The notes under the pieces were generated by a model. It was given only the letters and a program-made list of their open reading frames with translations. It searched no databases and had not been told where the DNA came from. This document shows positions 12,525 through 22,905 of a stretch of 64,000 nt of DNA, in pieces. The DNA is from Ganoderma boninense (Eukaryota; Basidiomycota; Agaricomycetes; Polyporales; Polyporaceae), in the NCBI GenBank assembly GCA_002900995.3, contig CM035310.1:3862714-3926713 (forward strand), given 5' to 3'. The translations under genes and the position numbers were made by a program. How positions within the stretch are numbered: the stretch's first letter is position 1; each line of letters opens with the position of its first letter.

Positions 12525-12959
12525 TGTCACAGCCTATCGACTGCGCCACCAAACAAACAAACAAAGGGGCTCACTGATAGGGCACACAGGGGGTGGCAAC
12601 AGAAGGGAAGAGGATAAGATTGCCTAGACTAGAAGGCACAGAGGGGCAGGGGCTGTTAGGCTGCCTACAGTGGAAGGGAGGGAGAACAGAAGACAGAATC
12701 GAGGTTCCTTGATCCACCATCACAGCCCTTTATATATTACATGGGAACGGTGCAGCAGACGCATCAGTTCAGGGCAGGTCCGGGACCTGTTCGCAGGTGA
12801 GAAAGTGATCTAAGAAGCAGATAAGATAGGGAAAGAGATAAGAAGAGGGAGAGATGAGATAATGGAAAGGGAGATAAGATAAAGAAAAGATAAGATGAAC
12901 CGAGAAATAACTTGTCCTGATAAGATGCCAGACCGAGTGTGGCGCGAAAAACTGTGACA
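12525..12959 (-). repeat. 3' LTR of third Gypsy element
   Basis: 435-bp copy of 17569-18004. Rich in GATAAGA repeats in plus orientation (12815-12945). Confidence 0.9.
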
Positions 12960-13009
12960 CTACTACCCCTCTCAAGACTTAGCTCCAGCGAAACTTCAAG
13001 GCCAAACAT

Positions 13010-13990
13010 GCCGTTAGAACTGCCTCTGGACTGGCGCGGGTGGGGAAGATAGGCTTCCCCCCGGGGGGCGACATGGAACTCGTCCAAAAACCTTGGAAAA
13101 TGTCTGAAAATTCCGTTTTTTGGGTTTCCCGGGTGGCTTCGCTAACATGGGTACCAAAACCCACTTCCCCAAGTATTTGGACATATCCATGGGTAGGTCT
13201 TCGAGTCGAGTATCTTTCAACTTCAAACCCCGTCATGGGCCTTTTCCACTTTAAATAGGATCTTTGGTTTTGGGTTTTCGGTCCCCCGGCCCCCCTCGCC
13301 CCAGTGGTGGGGAAAATTAAGTTTTGGGGGCAGGGAAAACTGGAGGGAAACCTTTCGTGGAGGAAAACTGGATTTTAAAGCCCGCGGGGTTCCTACCCCA
13401 ATCGATCTCATGGGGGGCCCAAAAGTTTTTGGCGAAAACTTGGCTGCTGATTGCTTGCCCTTTGGAGATCCCTTTTTTTAAAGTATATTTTGGGGCCCAA
13501 CCCTTTAAACCGGCACCTGGCTTTTTAAGGGGGTTAGTCCCACTTAAATCCGCACCGGGCCCCAAAGCCCAAAAGAGGCTTGTGTGTTCTCGGGCTTCCG
13601 TGGGGTTTTTGGGAAAGATTTCTTCAAAAATTGGAAGCCTAGCTCTCCTTGTACGTCCGGAGCCATCTTGGGGTTGTAGCCATACTCGACGAAAAAAGGG
13701 GGACGGGGCCCGGGGTGGAGACTCGTTCCTTTTTTTGAAACGAAAACTCTCGGGGGCCCAGGAGGGGGGCCCGTCTTTTGGGTTTTCGGTTTTTTGGGGA
13801 TGAATTTTCCCAAGTATTGTTCCAATGACGGGTTTGCCCCTTTGTCGTCCATCGTCTGGGGGGTGGTAATGTTTGGGACATTATGCCCGGGATTCCCAAA
13901 GCTTCTTGAAAAAACCCCTTGAAGAGCGTGCTCCCCCAAACTTTTTTCCCCTTCTGAGTTTGTTTTCCGTGGAAGGCCATTTTTAGATTT
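13010..13990. other. Probably corrupted sequence (homopolymer-expanded)
   Basis: Base composition changes abruptly: nearly every G, C, T or A occurs in runs of 3-7, and GGCCC/GGGCC strings abound. On the minus strand garbled but recognisable integrase blocks persist, such as ITTPQT followed by LEQYLGKF and FFVEYGYNPKM. This is what conserved integrase sequence looks like after run-length errors, so poor base-calling explains it better than biology. Confidence 0.7.
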
Positions 13991-16573
13991 TTTCATATAC
14001 GATTTCGGGCAGACCGAGGCTGAGAATTTGGCCCATCGCTTAATGGCGCAAGCCGGAAGCCAGAGAGACGAGCGAGCCGAGGCGGTGTTTGGTTAGCGCA
14101 TCCTACGTACAACGGCAGAATTGCCTGGTAGTTTGCCCATGCTGTCCGAGGACTGGGAAGTTGGTGATGAGGTCTATCCTCCACACTTCCCATGGACCCT
14201 GCTGGGACTTCGTTCGGCTGCAAGAGGGCCTTGGGGAACCCGTGAATGCTTTGTTTCGTTGGCATGTGTCACAGCCTTTGAATACTCTTGACATCGATCG
14301 GATTTCTGGCCACCAGTAAGGTTGCGAGTGATGAGCTCCTGAGTCTTCTCGGCTGGTGTCGGCGAGTTAGTGGGTGTCTGTGAGCCTTTGCAGGTCAAGT
14401 CGCAGTTGTCTTATCCTTTGCACATAAACTTTGCATCTAGCGGAGGACAAGCACACATTCTCGAAGTTCCATCACTGGTAGTGCTTTTTTCCAAACTCAC
14501 CGGGACCGCTGTTGACAGTGACCTATAATCCTTGGTCATCTTCGTCTTCCAGTCCTTTTGGATTCTTTTCCAACAGTTGTTGCATACGTCAACTTCTTGA
14601 GTCATGCCCTGGCTGTATTGCTTTGATCGCAAAAAACCCGGTTTTCGAAAAGGTTGGCCATCATTGTCACTGCTTACCCCCTCTTCATGATCTGGCCTCC
14701 TGGACAGAGGTCCGCACGAAGCATGGTTTTTCCGGGCGTGTCGCAGGTTGAAGTTGAATCGTGAAGGAAAAGGCTCCAGCGAGCTTGTCCGTCGCGAGTG
14801 ACTCCTGATGCCTGTCGAAAGTAGGTAAGGTTGAGGTGATCGGACCAGATTTTCGACAGGTATTGGGTGTCCTTCCAAGTAGTGACGGGATTCCTCTAAC
14901 GCTCGTATGATTGCCAGTAGCTCCTTGTCATAGATCTCATAGTTGCGTTCATGTTCATTTAATGACTTAGAGTAGAACGCAACAGGGTGCCCAGAGGTTG
15001 TCTCTCCGAGCTGTTCTAACACTGCTCCAGTTGCGAAGTCAGAATGAGTCGGTCTCTAGCCGGAATGGTGCAGTGTCGCTAGGGAATCTCAAGATTGGAG
15101 CTGTGTAAACGCGGGTCTGAGGGGACTGGCAATGCTGTTCTTGTGCTTCTTCCCCATTGCCACGGAGAGTCTTTGCATGTTAAAGACAGTTAAAGGGACG
15201 GGCAATCTGGAGAAGTCCTTGACGAACCGCCGGTAGAAGTTGCCAGACCTAAAGAACGCCTGGACATGCTTGACCTTGGTGGAGTTGGCCAGTTCTTAAC
15301 ACCTTCGACTTTTGTGGGATCCGAGTTTGTGATCAAGTCCCTTGGAGATGATCAGGCCTAGGAACCAACTGATGGCTGCTCAAACTTGCACTTTTCTGGC
15401 TTGACAAAGAGGTCGTTAGCTCGTAGTTTTTGTAGTAGTACTCGTTCTGTGAGCTGCCGGTGTAGTGTGAAGGTCGTCTGTGAAGATGAGGGATGTCGTC
15501 GATGTAGACTACAACGTGTCCTGTGGCATTTCCTCCTTGAGTACTTCGTTCATCATAGCCTGGAAGGTGCTTGGTGCATTGCGCAGAGCCGAAGGTTCAT
15601 TACCGTTGGCTCGTACAGTCCCACGGTGGGTGATTAAATGCTGCTTTCTCTTCATCACCCTCCCGTATGCGGACATTGTTGTATCCCCATCTCAGGTCTA
15701 AGGAGGTGAAAATTGACGACTGAGAGAGTTGGTCGATCAAGTCCGGTATCCGTGGTATGGGAAACTTGTCCTTCTTGGTAGCGGCATTGAGGGCACGATA
15801 GTCCTGGACTAGCCGTAAACTCCCATCCTTCTTCTTGACAAAGAAAACTGGTGCTGCAGCAGGGCTCTTGGAACGTCGAATGTATCCCTTGCTTTCCTGC
15901 TCATCGATCCAACCATCCAGCGAGTTTCGTTCCTGTGGGTTTAAACGGGTAAAGCTTGGCTGGCTTAGGCAAGGTTGCACCTTCTGCTAAACTCGATTGG
16001 ATGGTCCGTAGGGCTTGCGTGTTGGCATCCGTTCTGACGCTGTCTTGGAGAGACGTCACCATACTGGGTGGTAATGTGTGGGGACATGACTAGACCCAGT
16101 ATCCCTTGTCTTGTTGTCCCCAGCGCTTCTTCCTTCTTCTCTTCGACGCGTGCTCGCAGTATCCTGGCATCAGGGTCGTCCGAAAACTTCATCCAGTGCA
16201 CAAACTGGTCAGTATTGTCCCAGGGTTCTGGTTCGAGCTGACCATAGCTATCTCGTGCAAACTCCTCTAACCGGGGCTCGTCTATGGCTTGGACCTCTTC
16301 TTCCTGTGTCAGCAGTTCCTTGGGGTGGCATGCGGCTGGGCATCGTGTGAAGTTGACCTGTCCATTCTTTCCAATCGATTTCAGGGTTGTGTTCCTCAAG
16401 AAGGTCATCCCAATGATGAGGTCTCGATTTCCAATGTCGGTAACCAAGAATGACTGCCAACTGGTGTGCTTTCCAATGGTGACCATGCATCGTGTGTAGT
16501 GAGTGATAAGGCCCTTCTTGTTTTCCGTTGCATCTGCGTTGAAAACTCGTATGTCTCTGGAAAGCCGCCGCAA
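13544..16573 (-). pseudogene. Third element pol remnants (protease region, RT, RNase H, integrase)
   Basis: Read right to left: 15965-16573 has a retropepsin-like flank (FLVTDIGNRDLIIGMTFL) where the catalytic DSGA block is not in frame; 15600-15980 is RT (FFVKKKDGSLRLVQDYRALN, FTSLDLRWGYNNVRI); 14411-15022 is RNase H ([21 protein letters not shown]); 14103-14294 is the integrase zinc finger (CDTCQRNK) and first core strand; 13544-13996 is the garbled core. The RT/RNase H sequence resembles the chromovirus around it more than the outer element. Many frame breaks. Confidence 0.82.
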
Positions 16574-16812
16574 TTCTAAACCATGTTCCTGAACAAACCG
16601 ATAGTGTACAAACTAGAGTAGCTCCACAGTCTACTAGGGCTTCTGTCTGGATTTCACGTTTGCCTTGCTTGAGGGTGAGTCCTAGATCTAATGATTGCTT
16701 TGCCTGCGAGATGAGGCAAGGTATATATAACGTGATCTAGGTACATAAAAAGACTCCTCTAAGTGGCTTACGCTACTACTACATATAGACCGGATGTTAC
16801 GACCAGACTTCG

Positions 16813-17379
16813 TTACATCCGCTGGAGAAAATCCTGCTCGTCAACCTCGACGATCCGCGCGGTAGTCTCCTGCTCCGGGGCCTTGTTCTTCTTCTCGAAC
16901 TCCTTAAAACTAATATTCCCAACCTCCTTGCAGAACCACTCTATCTGTTGTCGCTGAGGGCGGGTCCACTCCAAGCCGTGTGCGTCGAGGTTTGTGGCAA
17001 TCCACTCTAGTTGGTCAGCGATGTGCTGGACGGCCAGAACGTCAATGGCTGGGAGGTTGATGAGGAAGTCCTTGCGGTCGAAGATGGCTTGGAGGCGGGT
17101 AAGGACGGCGTTGACCTTGGACTCGATGATAGCGAGGCTGTCCTTTGGGTTGATGCGGCTGAAACCGGCAGTGAGGAGGCTGAGATTCTGGCACTGTAGG
17201 GGTACGTGGGACGTGGGGGGTGGTGGTCCGGACAAGGGTAGGGGCCTGGGCACGAACCGGCCTGGGCAACGGCTGGGACAGGGGGACGGATGGGGGCAGG
17301 GCTTTACGCCGAGGGACAAGAGGGTGCGTGCTCCTTGTGACGGTAGTGAAGGCGATCCTCTGCACAATCGCAAGTACAC
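16813..17379 (-). pseudogene. Third element Gag-like frame
   Basis: About 188 open codons upstream of the protease region in Gag position. The first third is Pro/Ser-rich; the rest is helical and charged (KVNAVLTRLQAIFDRKDFL, QIEWFCKEVGNISFKEFE). No zinc knuckle is visible. Assignment rests on position. Confidence 0.5.
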
Positions 17380-17568
17380 AGGAAATCTGTTCCTGGACTG
17401 GGGAGGTGACCGTGCCTCTTGGTGTGGCGACGGGTAAACTCCTGGAGACCAAACTCCTCGGGGAAGGGGATGGGGGATGATAAACGTTTATAAAACTCCT
17501 GGGGAGAGGAAAGACGGCTGGCTAGTGGGGGCACTAAGCCAGGGGCCTGTGGGTTAGATTCTGTCTAA

Positions 17569-18004
17569 TGTCACAGCCTATCGACTGCGCCACCAAACAA
17601 ACAAACAAAGGGGCTCACTGATAGGGCACACAGGGGGTGGCAACAGAAGGGAAGAGGATAGATTGCCTAGACTAGAAGGCACAGAGGGGCAGGGGCTGTT
17701 AGGCTGCCTACAGTGGAAGGGAGGGAAGAACAGAAGACAGAATCTGAGGTTCTTGATCCCACATCACAGCCCTTTATATATTACATGGGAACGGTGCACA
17801 GACCATCAGTTCAGGGCAGGTCCCGGGACCTGTCGCAGGTGAGAAAGTGATCTAAGAAGCAGATAAGATAGGGAAAGAGATAAGATAAGAGGGAGAGATG
17901 AGATAAGGGAAAGGGAGATAAGATAAAGGAAAAGATAAGATGAACCGAGAGATAACTTGTCCTGATAAGATGCCAGACCGAGTGTGGCGCGAAAAACTGT
18001 GACA
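17569..18004 (-). repeat. 5' LTR of third Gypsy element
   Basis: 436-bp copy of 12525-12959, followed at 18005-18009 by the CAGAC duplication. Minus-strand sequence just inside it (TTAGACAGAATCTAACCC) would hold the primer-binding site; I cannot name the primer. Confidence 0.9.
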
Positions 18005-18804
18005 CAGACGGATGGACAGTCAGAGCGATGGAACCAGGAGATAGAGGCGTACCTACGGATGTACTGCTCAAGGCGCCGCGACGATTGGGTCAAGTGGCTA
18101 CCAACAGCAGAGTACTGCTTTAACTCGCGCGTACATTCATCCACAGGGTACTCGCCGTTTTACCTCATGTACGGCTATGAACCTCAGTTCCACGTTCCGA
18201 TGCTATCCACCACGGTGCCTACAGCAGATGAACAAAGAGAGGAGTTGCGGCAGGCAAGGGAGGATGCGACCTCAGCCTTAACCCTGGCAGCAGAGCGGAT
18301 GAAGGAGTACTACGATCGCTATGTCTCCGCTGCCCCAGAGTTCAAGGAGGGTCAGAAGGTGTGGCTCGACACGAGGAATTTCCGTGTCCCAGGAGTCTCT
18401 CGGAAGCTGGTGGACCGGTACGCTGGCCCGTACCCTGTCAAGCGCAAGGTGGGCAACTTGGCTTACGAGCTCAAGCTCCCCAAAGACATGGGCTCCACCC
18501 GGTGTTCCATGTGACACTCCTACACCCGCACAAAGAAAGCCAACTTCCTGGTCGGCATCCCCCTGAACCCGCAGCTCTTGAAGTGGAAGGAGAGGAAGAG
18601 TACGAAGTAGAGGAAGTGTTAGAGTCGCGTCGGTATGGGCGGTGGAAGAAACTGCAGTATCTTGTTCACTGGAAGGGCTGGGGCCCTGAACACGATAGCT
18701 GGGAAGACGTGTCGGATCTAGCAAATGCGCCAAAAGTGCTGCAAAAGTTTCATTCGACACATCCCGACGCTCCTGGCCCTCTCAACAAGAAGACTCGATC
18801 GTGA
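18005..18804 (+). pseudogene. Chromovirus pol part 2: integrase end and chromodomain
   Basis: Resumes at QTDGQSERWNQEIE, exactly where TAYHPQT stops at 12524, so the two halves form one integrase interrupted by the third element. After LPTAEYCFNS and a YDRY block comes the integrase tail (KVWLDTRN), a one-base frameshift near 18490 (LHPVFHV continues in another frame), then a chromodomain at about 18595-18750: YEVEEVLESRR, LVHWKGWGPEHDSWE with the aromatic residues of the methyl-lysine cage. Chromodomains steer integration to heterochromatin in this clade. Stop TGA at 18802. Confidence 0.9.
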
Positions 18805-18830
18805 GGACACGATCCTTAGGAGGGGGGTAT

Positions 18831-19290
18831 TGTCATGAACGGCACGCTCAGCGCCTACCCCGGCGTCTCTCTTTCCCTTTTTGGACTGTTTGCCTCCCGC
18901 GTCGTCCTTATTGTCCTCCGTTGTTTAGCAAACCCGTCCCTTGTTCTCGCAGTACAATAACTCCTGTTACCCATTGTTCCCGTCGTCATTGTACTACATA
19001 CCATTGTTCTTCCACTGGTTCCCGTGTCCATAGTTACCTACTGTCCCCGGTTCCCATTGTCCGCTACATGTATATAAGGCCTGTACTTCGCTACCTGGAG
19101 ACCTCAGTTTCGACCTCTTGTCTCCAGGTAAGCCTCGCTGTATTCTCGCTCGTTAGTTACTCGCTCAATACATCTTGTCTCCAGCCTGACTGTCGAGCCC
19201 TGCTCCGCTCTCGCTGCACAAGTGCTCGTCGACACCCCTGCTCGTCTCGTAAGCCTCCTCCCTGATCTTACTCGACAGCCAGTCGTAACA
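18831..19290 (+). repeat. 3' LTR of chromovirus
   Basis: 460-bp copy of 8472-8931, followed by the ATTAC duplication at 19291-19295. Confidence 0.93.
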
Positions 19291-20768
19291 ATTACGAAAA
19301 GGTGCCATGGTCGAGGATAGGTGAGAACTGGGGAGGAGGTAAGCTTCTGTTTCAAGGCTCCAAACGCGTGTTCGCAGGCAGCTGACCATTGGATAGGTGC
19401 GCCCTTTCGAGGGCTTCCCTTCAACAAGTCATACAGAGGGCTCGCGAGACGCGCGAAAGCAGGGATGAAGCGGCGGTAATAGCCCGCGAGATTGAGGAAG
19501 CCACGGACGCGCGTAATGTTGTCGGGCGCTGGCCAACTGATGATCGCGTTAACCTTTTCAGGGTCAGGACAGATCCCCTCGTTAGAAATGATGTGGCCCA
19601 AGTACAGGATGCTCGAACGAGCGAAGACGCACTTTTTCTCGTTGAGAACAATCCCGGCCTCGGTTAAGGCACCGAGGACGTTCAGTACGTCGAGAACGTG
19701 GTTGTGCTCGTCGCTGGAATAGATAATGATGTCATCCAGGTACACAGTTGCACAGCAATCAAGGAAGGGACGGAGGAGCTCGTTCATGAAGCTCTGGAAG
19801 GTGGCTGGTGCGTTGCACAGGCCAAATTCCATGACCCGGAACTGATAGTGGCCGAAGCGCGTTGCAAAGGCGGTTTTCTCGCGGGATTCAGGATGCACGG
19901 GGATCTGCCAGTAGCCGGACTTCAAGTCGAGCGTCGTGAAGAACTTGGCACCGTGGAAGTGCTGGTACGTGTCGTCGATGCGTGGCAATGGGTACGCGTT
20001 TTTGACTGTTACGTCATTCAGCCTGCGGTAGTCCACACATAAGCGGTTAGTACCATCTTTCTTCTTTGCAAAGATGATGGGCGCTGACCACGGAGACGTG
20101 CTAGGCTCGATAAGGCCATCTTCAAGTGCGTCGGCCACGAATTTCTTGATTTCTTCATGCTCGGGTGGCGAGTGTGGACGGCCTTGTGCACGGACCGGCT
20201 GGGCATCCCGTGTGTCAATGGCATGCATGATACGACGTACAGGTATGTCGTCGTAGCGTACCTTCGTACCAAACAGCTTAGGGAACCGTTTCTTTACCAG
20301 GTTCCGCAGCTTGTCGCTAAGTGTGCCTGTGGCACGGGCGAGCTGTTCACGTACAGGAATACGGCGTGCACGGGGTTCCTCCATCGGGAGGCAGTCCAAG
20401 GACTGTGTTGACGTCGTGGAGTAGAGCTCGGGTGATGGCGTATATGGCGGTGGTTGGACGTAAGGTGGTGGTTGGTCCTGTATGAGCCGGCGTGGCGGGT
20501 CCATGGCCAACCGTGCTGTCTGCGCGGTCTGCGGGTCTGTCAGGTACCAGGACCGGGTGCTCCAGTCCGGCTGCGCGTTGTGGCGCCGCATCCAGTCTTG
20601 GCCGAGGACAAGGCCATACCGGAGGCAGTCGCGGTCAAGTACGTACGCGATGATGGGTCGTACGATTCCACCGATTTTGATGCTGAACCGAGCAACAGCT
20701 GACGTCGATGTTGTTCCAGCTCCTCGGATCGTTCGTCGGGTGATGGGGAAGGTCTCGATGCCGAGATC
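19291..20768 (-). pseudogene. Outer element pol, part 1: protease end and reverse transcriptase
   Basis: In the same frame as Gag and separated from it only by the TAA at 20769-20771. Begins inside the retropepsin domain (later YGLVLGQDWM is the typical ILG-type end), then a linker, then a complete RT: SPWSAPIIFAKKKDG, TLDLKSGYWQIPVHP, VMEFGLCNAPATFQ, active-site VYLDDIIIYS, YLGHIIS, and the thumb/connection up to PRPWHLFV, where the chromovirus insertion interrupts it. No other defect seen. Confidence 0.9.
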
Positions 20769-22409
20769 TTAGACGATGGTGGGAAGGATGTAGCAGGACG
20801 CCGCACCGCTGTCGATGATGGCGCTGATGCATCGGAACTGACCACGGAACCGGTTGGGTAGTGGGATGAGGACGTGGTAGACCGGTATGTCCTGGTTCGT
20901 ATCCGCGCCATCGTCGAGGTTCAAGACGCAGAGGCTAGATTCTGACAGGTTGACGTTGACATATAGCGGCCACTCGGTCTCCGGCGGGTCTACGTCCATC
21001 ATGTGAACCTCCTCCAGCGGCTGTACAAGCTGCTGCCAGAATGGCGTGATGCCATCAACTTGTGCATCGCGCTCATCCAATGGCGTGTCGGCTCCCCAGT
21101 TCGCAGCGATGGAATAGTCATCGTCGTCGCTGTCCGAGGGGAGAGGCGTGAGAGGTAAGATGTCACTGTCGCTATCGTCAGACAGTTCCTCCTCACTGCC
21201 CTCCCAATAGGTGTCGACATCCGTTTCCGAGCAGGTTGCGAGGGATGGCAAATCATCATCATCCGAGTTGCATGGGTCTCCAGGCTCCTGGACCGAGGAC
21301 GATGAGTCTGTGGGGCCATCGTCCTCATCGTCTATGTCCATGATGTTGAGAGCCTGTGGACGGGGTTTGCGCGGAGCGCGGCAATTACGTGAGTAATGTC
21401 CTGTCCGGTTGCAGTTGTAGCAACGTACCCGGAGCCCGTTCTCCTGATTTGAAACAGGTCCCTTTGGCGGCGCGGTCTCCATCGCATCCAGGTCCATGGG
21501 CTGCGGCTCAGAAGATGTCGTCAGAGGATGCCCTGCCGAGGAAGTGAAGGACGGGAAGGAGCGGTAAGTCTGTTTGAGCTTCTGCTTCCTGTGGGTCTGT
21601 GACATACCGGCAGGGTTTTGGTGCAAGGTGTTCAAGTGGTACAACTCCCGGGTTGCATGGTACACGGCCTCCATGCTTTTGAGTTCCATCCCGGGCCGTC
21701 GGAGATCACGTCGATACTCAATTGGCAGGTGGTCGAGGAAGTAGGACTTGCGATCGCCGAGCGTCATCTCGCTTTCGGGGATCTGCGACTCGATCTCCCG
21801 GAAGGCCGTTATGTAGCGGAGTATGCTTCCTTTGAACGGAACATGGCGAATCTGGTTGCGAAGGGACTCAACACGGAGGGGTGAGTCAAACTTGCTGTAA
21901 AGCTCGGATTTTAAGTCTGCCCAGCTAACCTTTCGTCCGATAGCAGAAGCCTTCTTGAGGAAATAGCTGTACCAATGCATTGCGTCGCCACGGAAGAGTA
22001 AAGGGACTTGCAGCGGCCAATCGGCTTCTGCTACGTGTAGGCCCTGTAAGTACCCTTCAACTATCAATAGCCAGGCACTAACGTCTTCGCTTTCCTTCCC
22101 GTGAAAATGTGGGAGTTCCCCCTTAATTGTGTTGGTGCGAGAGGAGGGTGCAGCGGTTGACGTTGTCAAGGTAGGTGCCTGCGGTTGCACCACAAAGTTA
22201 GCGGCGGCAAAGGCGTGCTCGAGCGACGTACGGAGGTCGTCGACGGTGATAGCTGGTTGCGGCTGCGGCTGCGGCGGCGCGGGTGGCGGTGCCTGAACGG
22301 CGGCCTCGACCCGTTGGTCAAGGTTTTGGAGGATGGGTGCGAGGGCGTTGTACGCCTCGATCGGGAGGCTAGCGGCAAGCTGCCCCAGGAGGTCTTGGTC
22401 GGTCTGCAT
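20769..22409 (-). pseudogene. Outer element Gag with CCHC knuckle and start of protease
   Basis: About 546 codons from the ATG at 22409 (MQTDQDLLGQLA) to TAA at 20769. Order: Pro/Gln-rich N-terminus, retroviral-type Gag capsid (LPHFHGKESEDVSAWL, FRGDAMHWYSYF, SWADLKSELYSKF), CCHC zinc knuckle CYNCNRTGHYSRNC, a long acidic Ser/Asp linker, and the protease active site AIIDSGAASCY. The stop falls only a few codons past this DSGA motif, so Gag ends inside protease. It is either a mutation or a sequencing error; a programmed stop inside a protease domain would be unusual. Confidence 0.88.
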
Positions 22410-22599
22410 ACAAGCAGAGGTAGGTTGGGCTAAGTACGTCGGGGGGTGTAGCGCTACGGCGACGTACCACGGAGCGGTTTGAATAGACGGAGCGCAGCTC
22501 TGGTGGCTGTGCGCTTCTGGGTTAACTAGTTCGGCGAGAAAAGCGGTCTCGATGTAGAGGATGATAAGGATGTTAAGCTGAGTGCGAGAACAGAAGAAC

Positions 22600-22619
22600 T
22601 CACACTTGATCAAGTGTGA
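22600..22619. repeat. 20-bp perfect palindrome at LTR junction
   Basis: TCACACTTGATCAAGTGTGA equals its own reverse complement. It spans the junction between the internal region and the 5' LTR of the outer element (LTR boundary at 22615), where the primer-binding site is expected. Only the LTR-side half is present at the 3' LTR. Confidence 0.85.
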
Positions 22620-22905
22620 TTGCGCCCTGTCCTTTCGGAGTCTGAACCGGCAGGCGTGAGGACGAGGACGGAGTACTGAGGTTCGTATTCGACGTCGAGG
22701 GGGTTTTTAAGTACATACGTTGCTGTAACTACGTCACGGCTCCTCATCGAGTCAGTAAACCAGTGAGCTCATTCCTTTCATCATTATAGCGTACAGTATG
22801 AAGTCTCGGCCTGCGGATGAGGTCGCGCAGCCTGGACGTCCCGATCGGGTGGAGTACAAACACGGGCAAACCGACTGCGGGCGCAGCCAATCGCTGGCGT
22901 CAACA
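22615..22905 (-). repeat. 5' LTR of outer Gypsy element
   Basis: 291-bp copy of 5609-5899, followed outside by CTGT (22906-22909). In transcription sense this is the promoter LTR; TTAAAAACCCCC at about 22697-22709 (minus) is an AT-rich candidate TATA region. Confidence 0.93.

Larger units (their letters stand above)
12525..18004 (-). mobile_element. Third Gypsy element nested in chromovirus integrase
   Basis: Bounded by LTRs of 435 and 436 bp (12525-12959, 17569-18004) that start TGTCACAG and end CTGTGACA, an 8-bp perfect terminal inversion. CAGAC flanks both ends (12520-12524, 18005-18009). Internal frames on the minus strand read Gag, protease region, RT, RNase H and integrase in Ty3/Gypsy order. 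A purine tract (minus GAGAGGGGTAGTAG, 12960-12973) borders the left LTR, confirming orientation. LTR copies differ mostly by single-base indels in runs, which may be base-calling errors. Confidence 0.92.
8472..19290 (+). mobile_element. Chromovirus (Ty3/Gypsy) nested in outer element
   Basis: Plus-strand element with 460-bp LTRs (8472-8931 and 18831-19290) that begin TGTCATG, end CGTAACA and differ at only one position that I could find (near 8875: G versus A). ATTAC flanks both ends (8467-8471, 19291-19295). A purine tract (GGAGGGGGGTAT, 18819-18830) precedes the 3' LTR. Its integrase ends in a chromodomain, which defines chromoviruses. It inserted into the RNase H start of the outer element and was later split by the third element within its own integrase. 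Coding regions carry many frameshifts despite the fresh LTRs. Confidence 0.94.
5609..22905 (-). mobile_element. Outer Ty3/Gypsy LTR retrotransposon, interrupted
   Basis: Minus-strand element bounded by 291-bp direct repeats (5609-5899 and 22615-22905) that look identical in the parts I compared, each beginning TG and ending CA in transcription sense. CTGT occurs directly outside both ends (5605-5608, 22906-22909), a 4-bp target duplication. Order on the minus strand is Gag, protease, reverse transcriptase, RNase H, integrase, which is the Ty3/Gypsy order. A 10.8-kb chromovirus plus its ATTAC duplication interrupts pol; without it the element would be about 6.5 kb, a normal size. A polypurine tract (minus GAGAAGGGGGGATG, about 5900-5914) abuts the 3' LTR, confirming orientation. 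Identical LTRs suggest recent insertion. Confidence 0.93.

Noticed and set aside
13010..13990. Novel lineage-specific gene
   Set aside because: Run-length noise over integrase sequence explains the unfamiliar translation.
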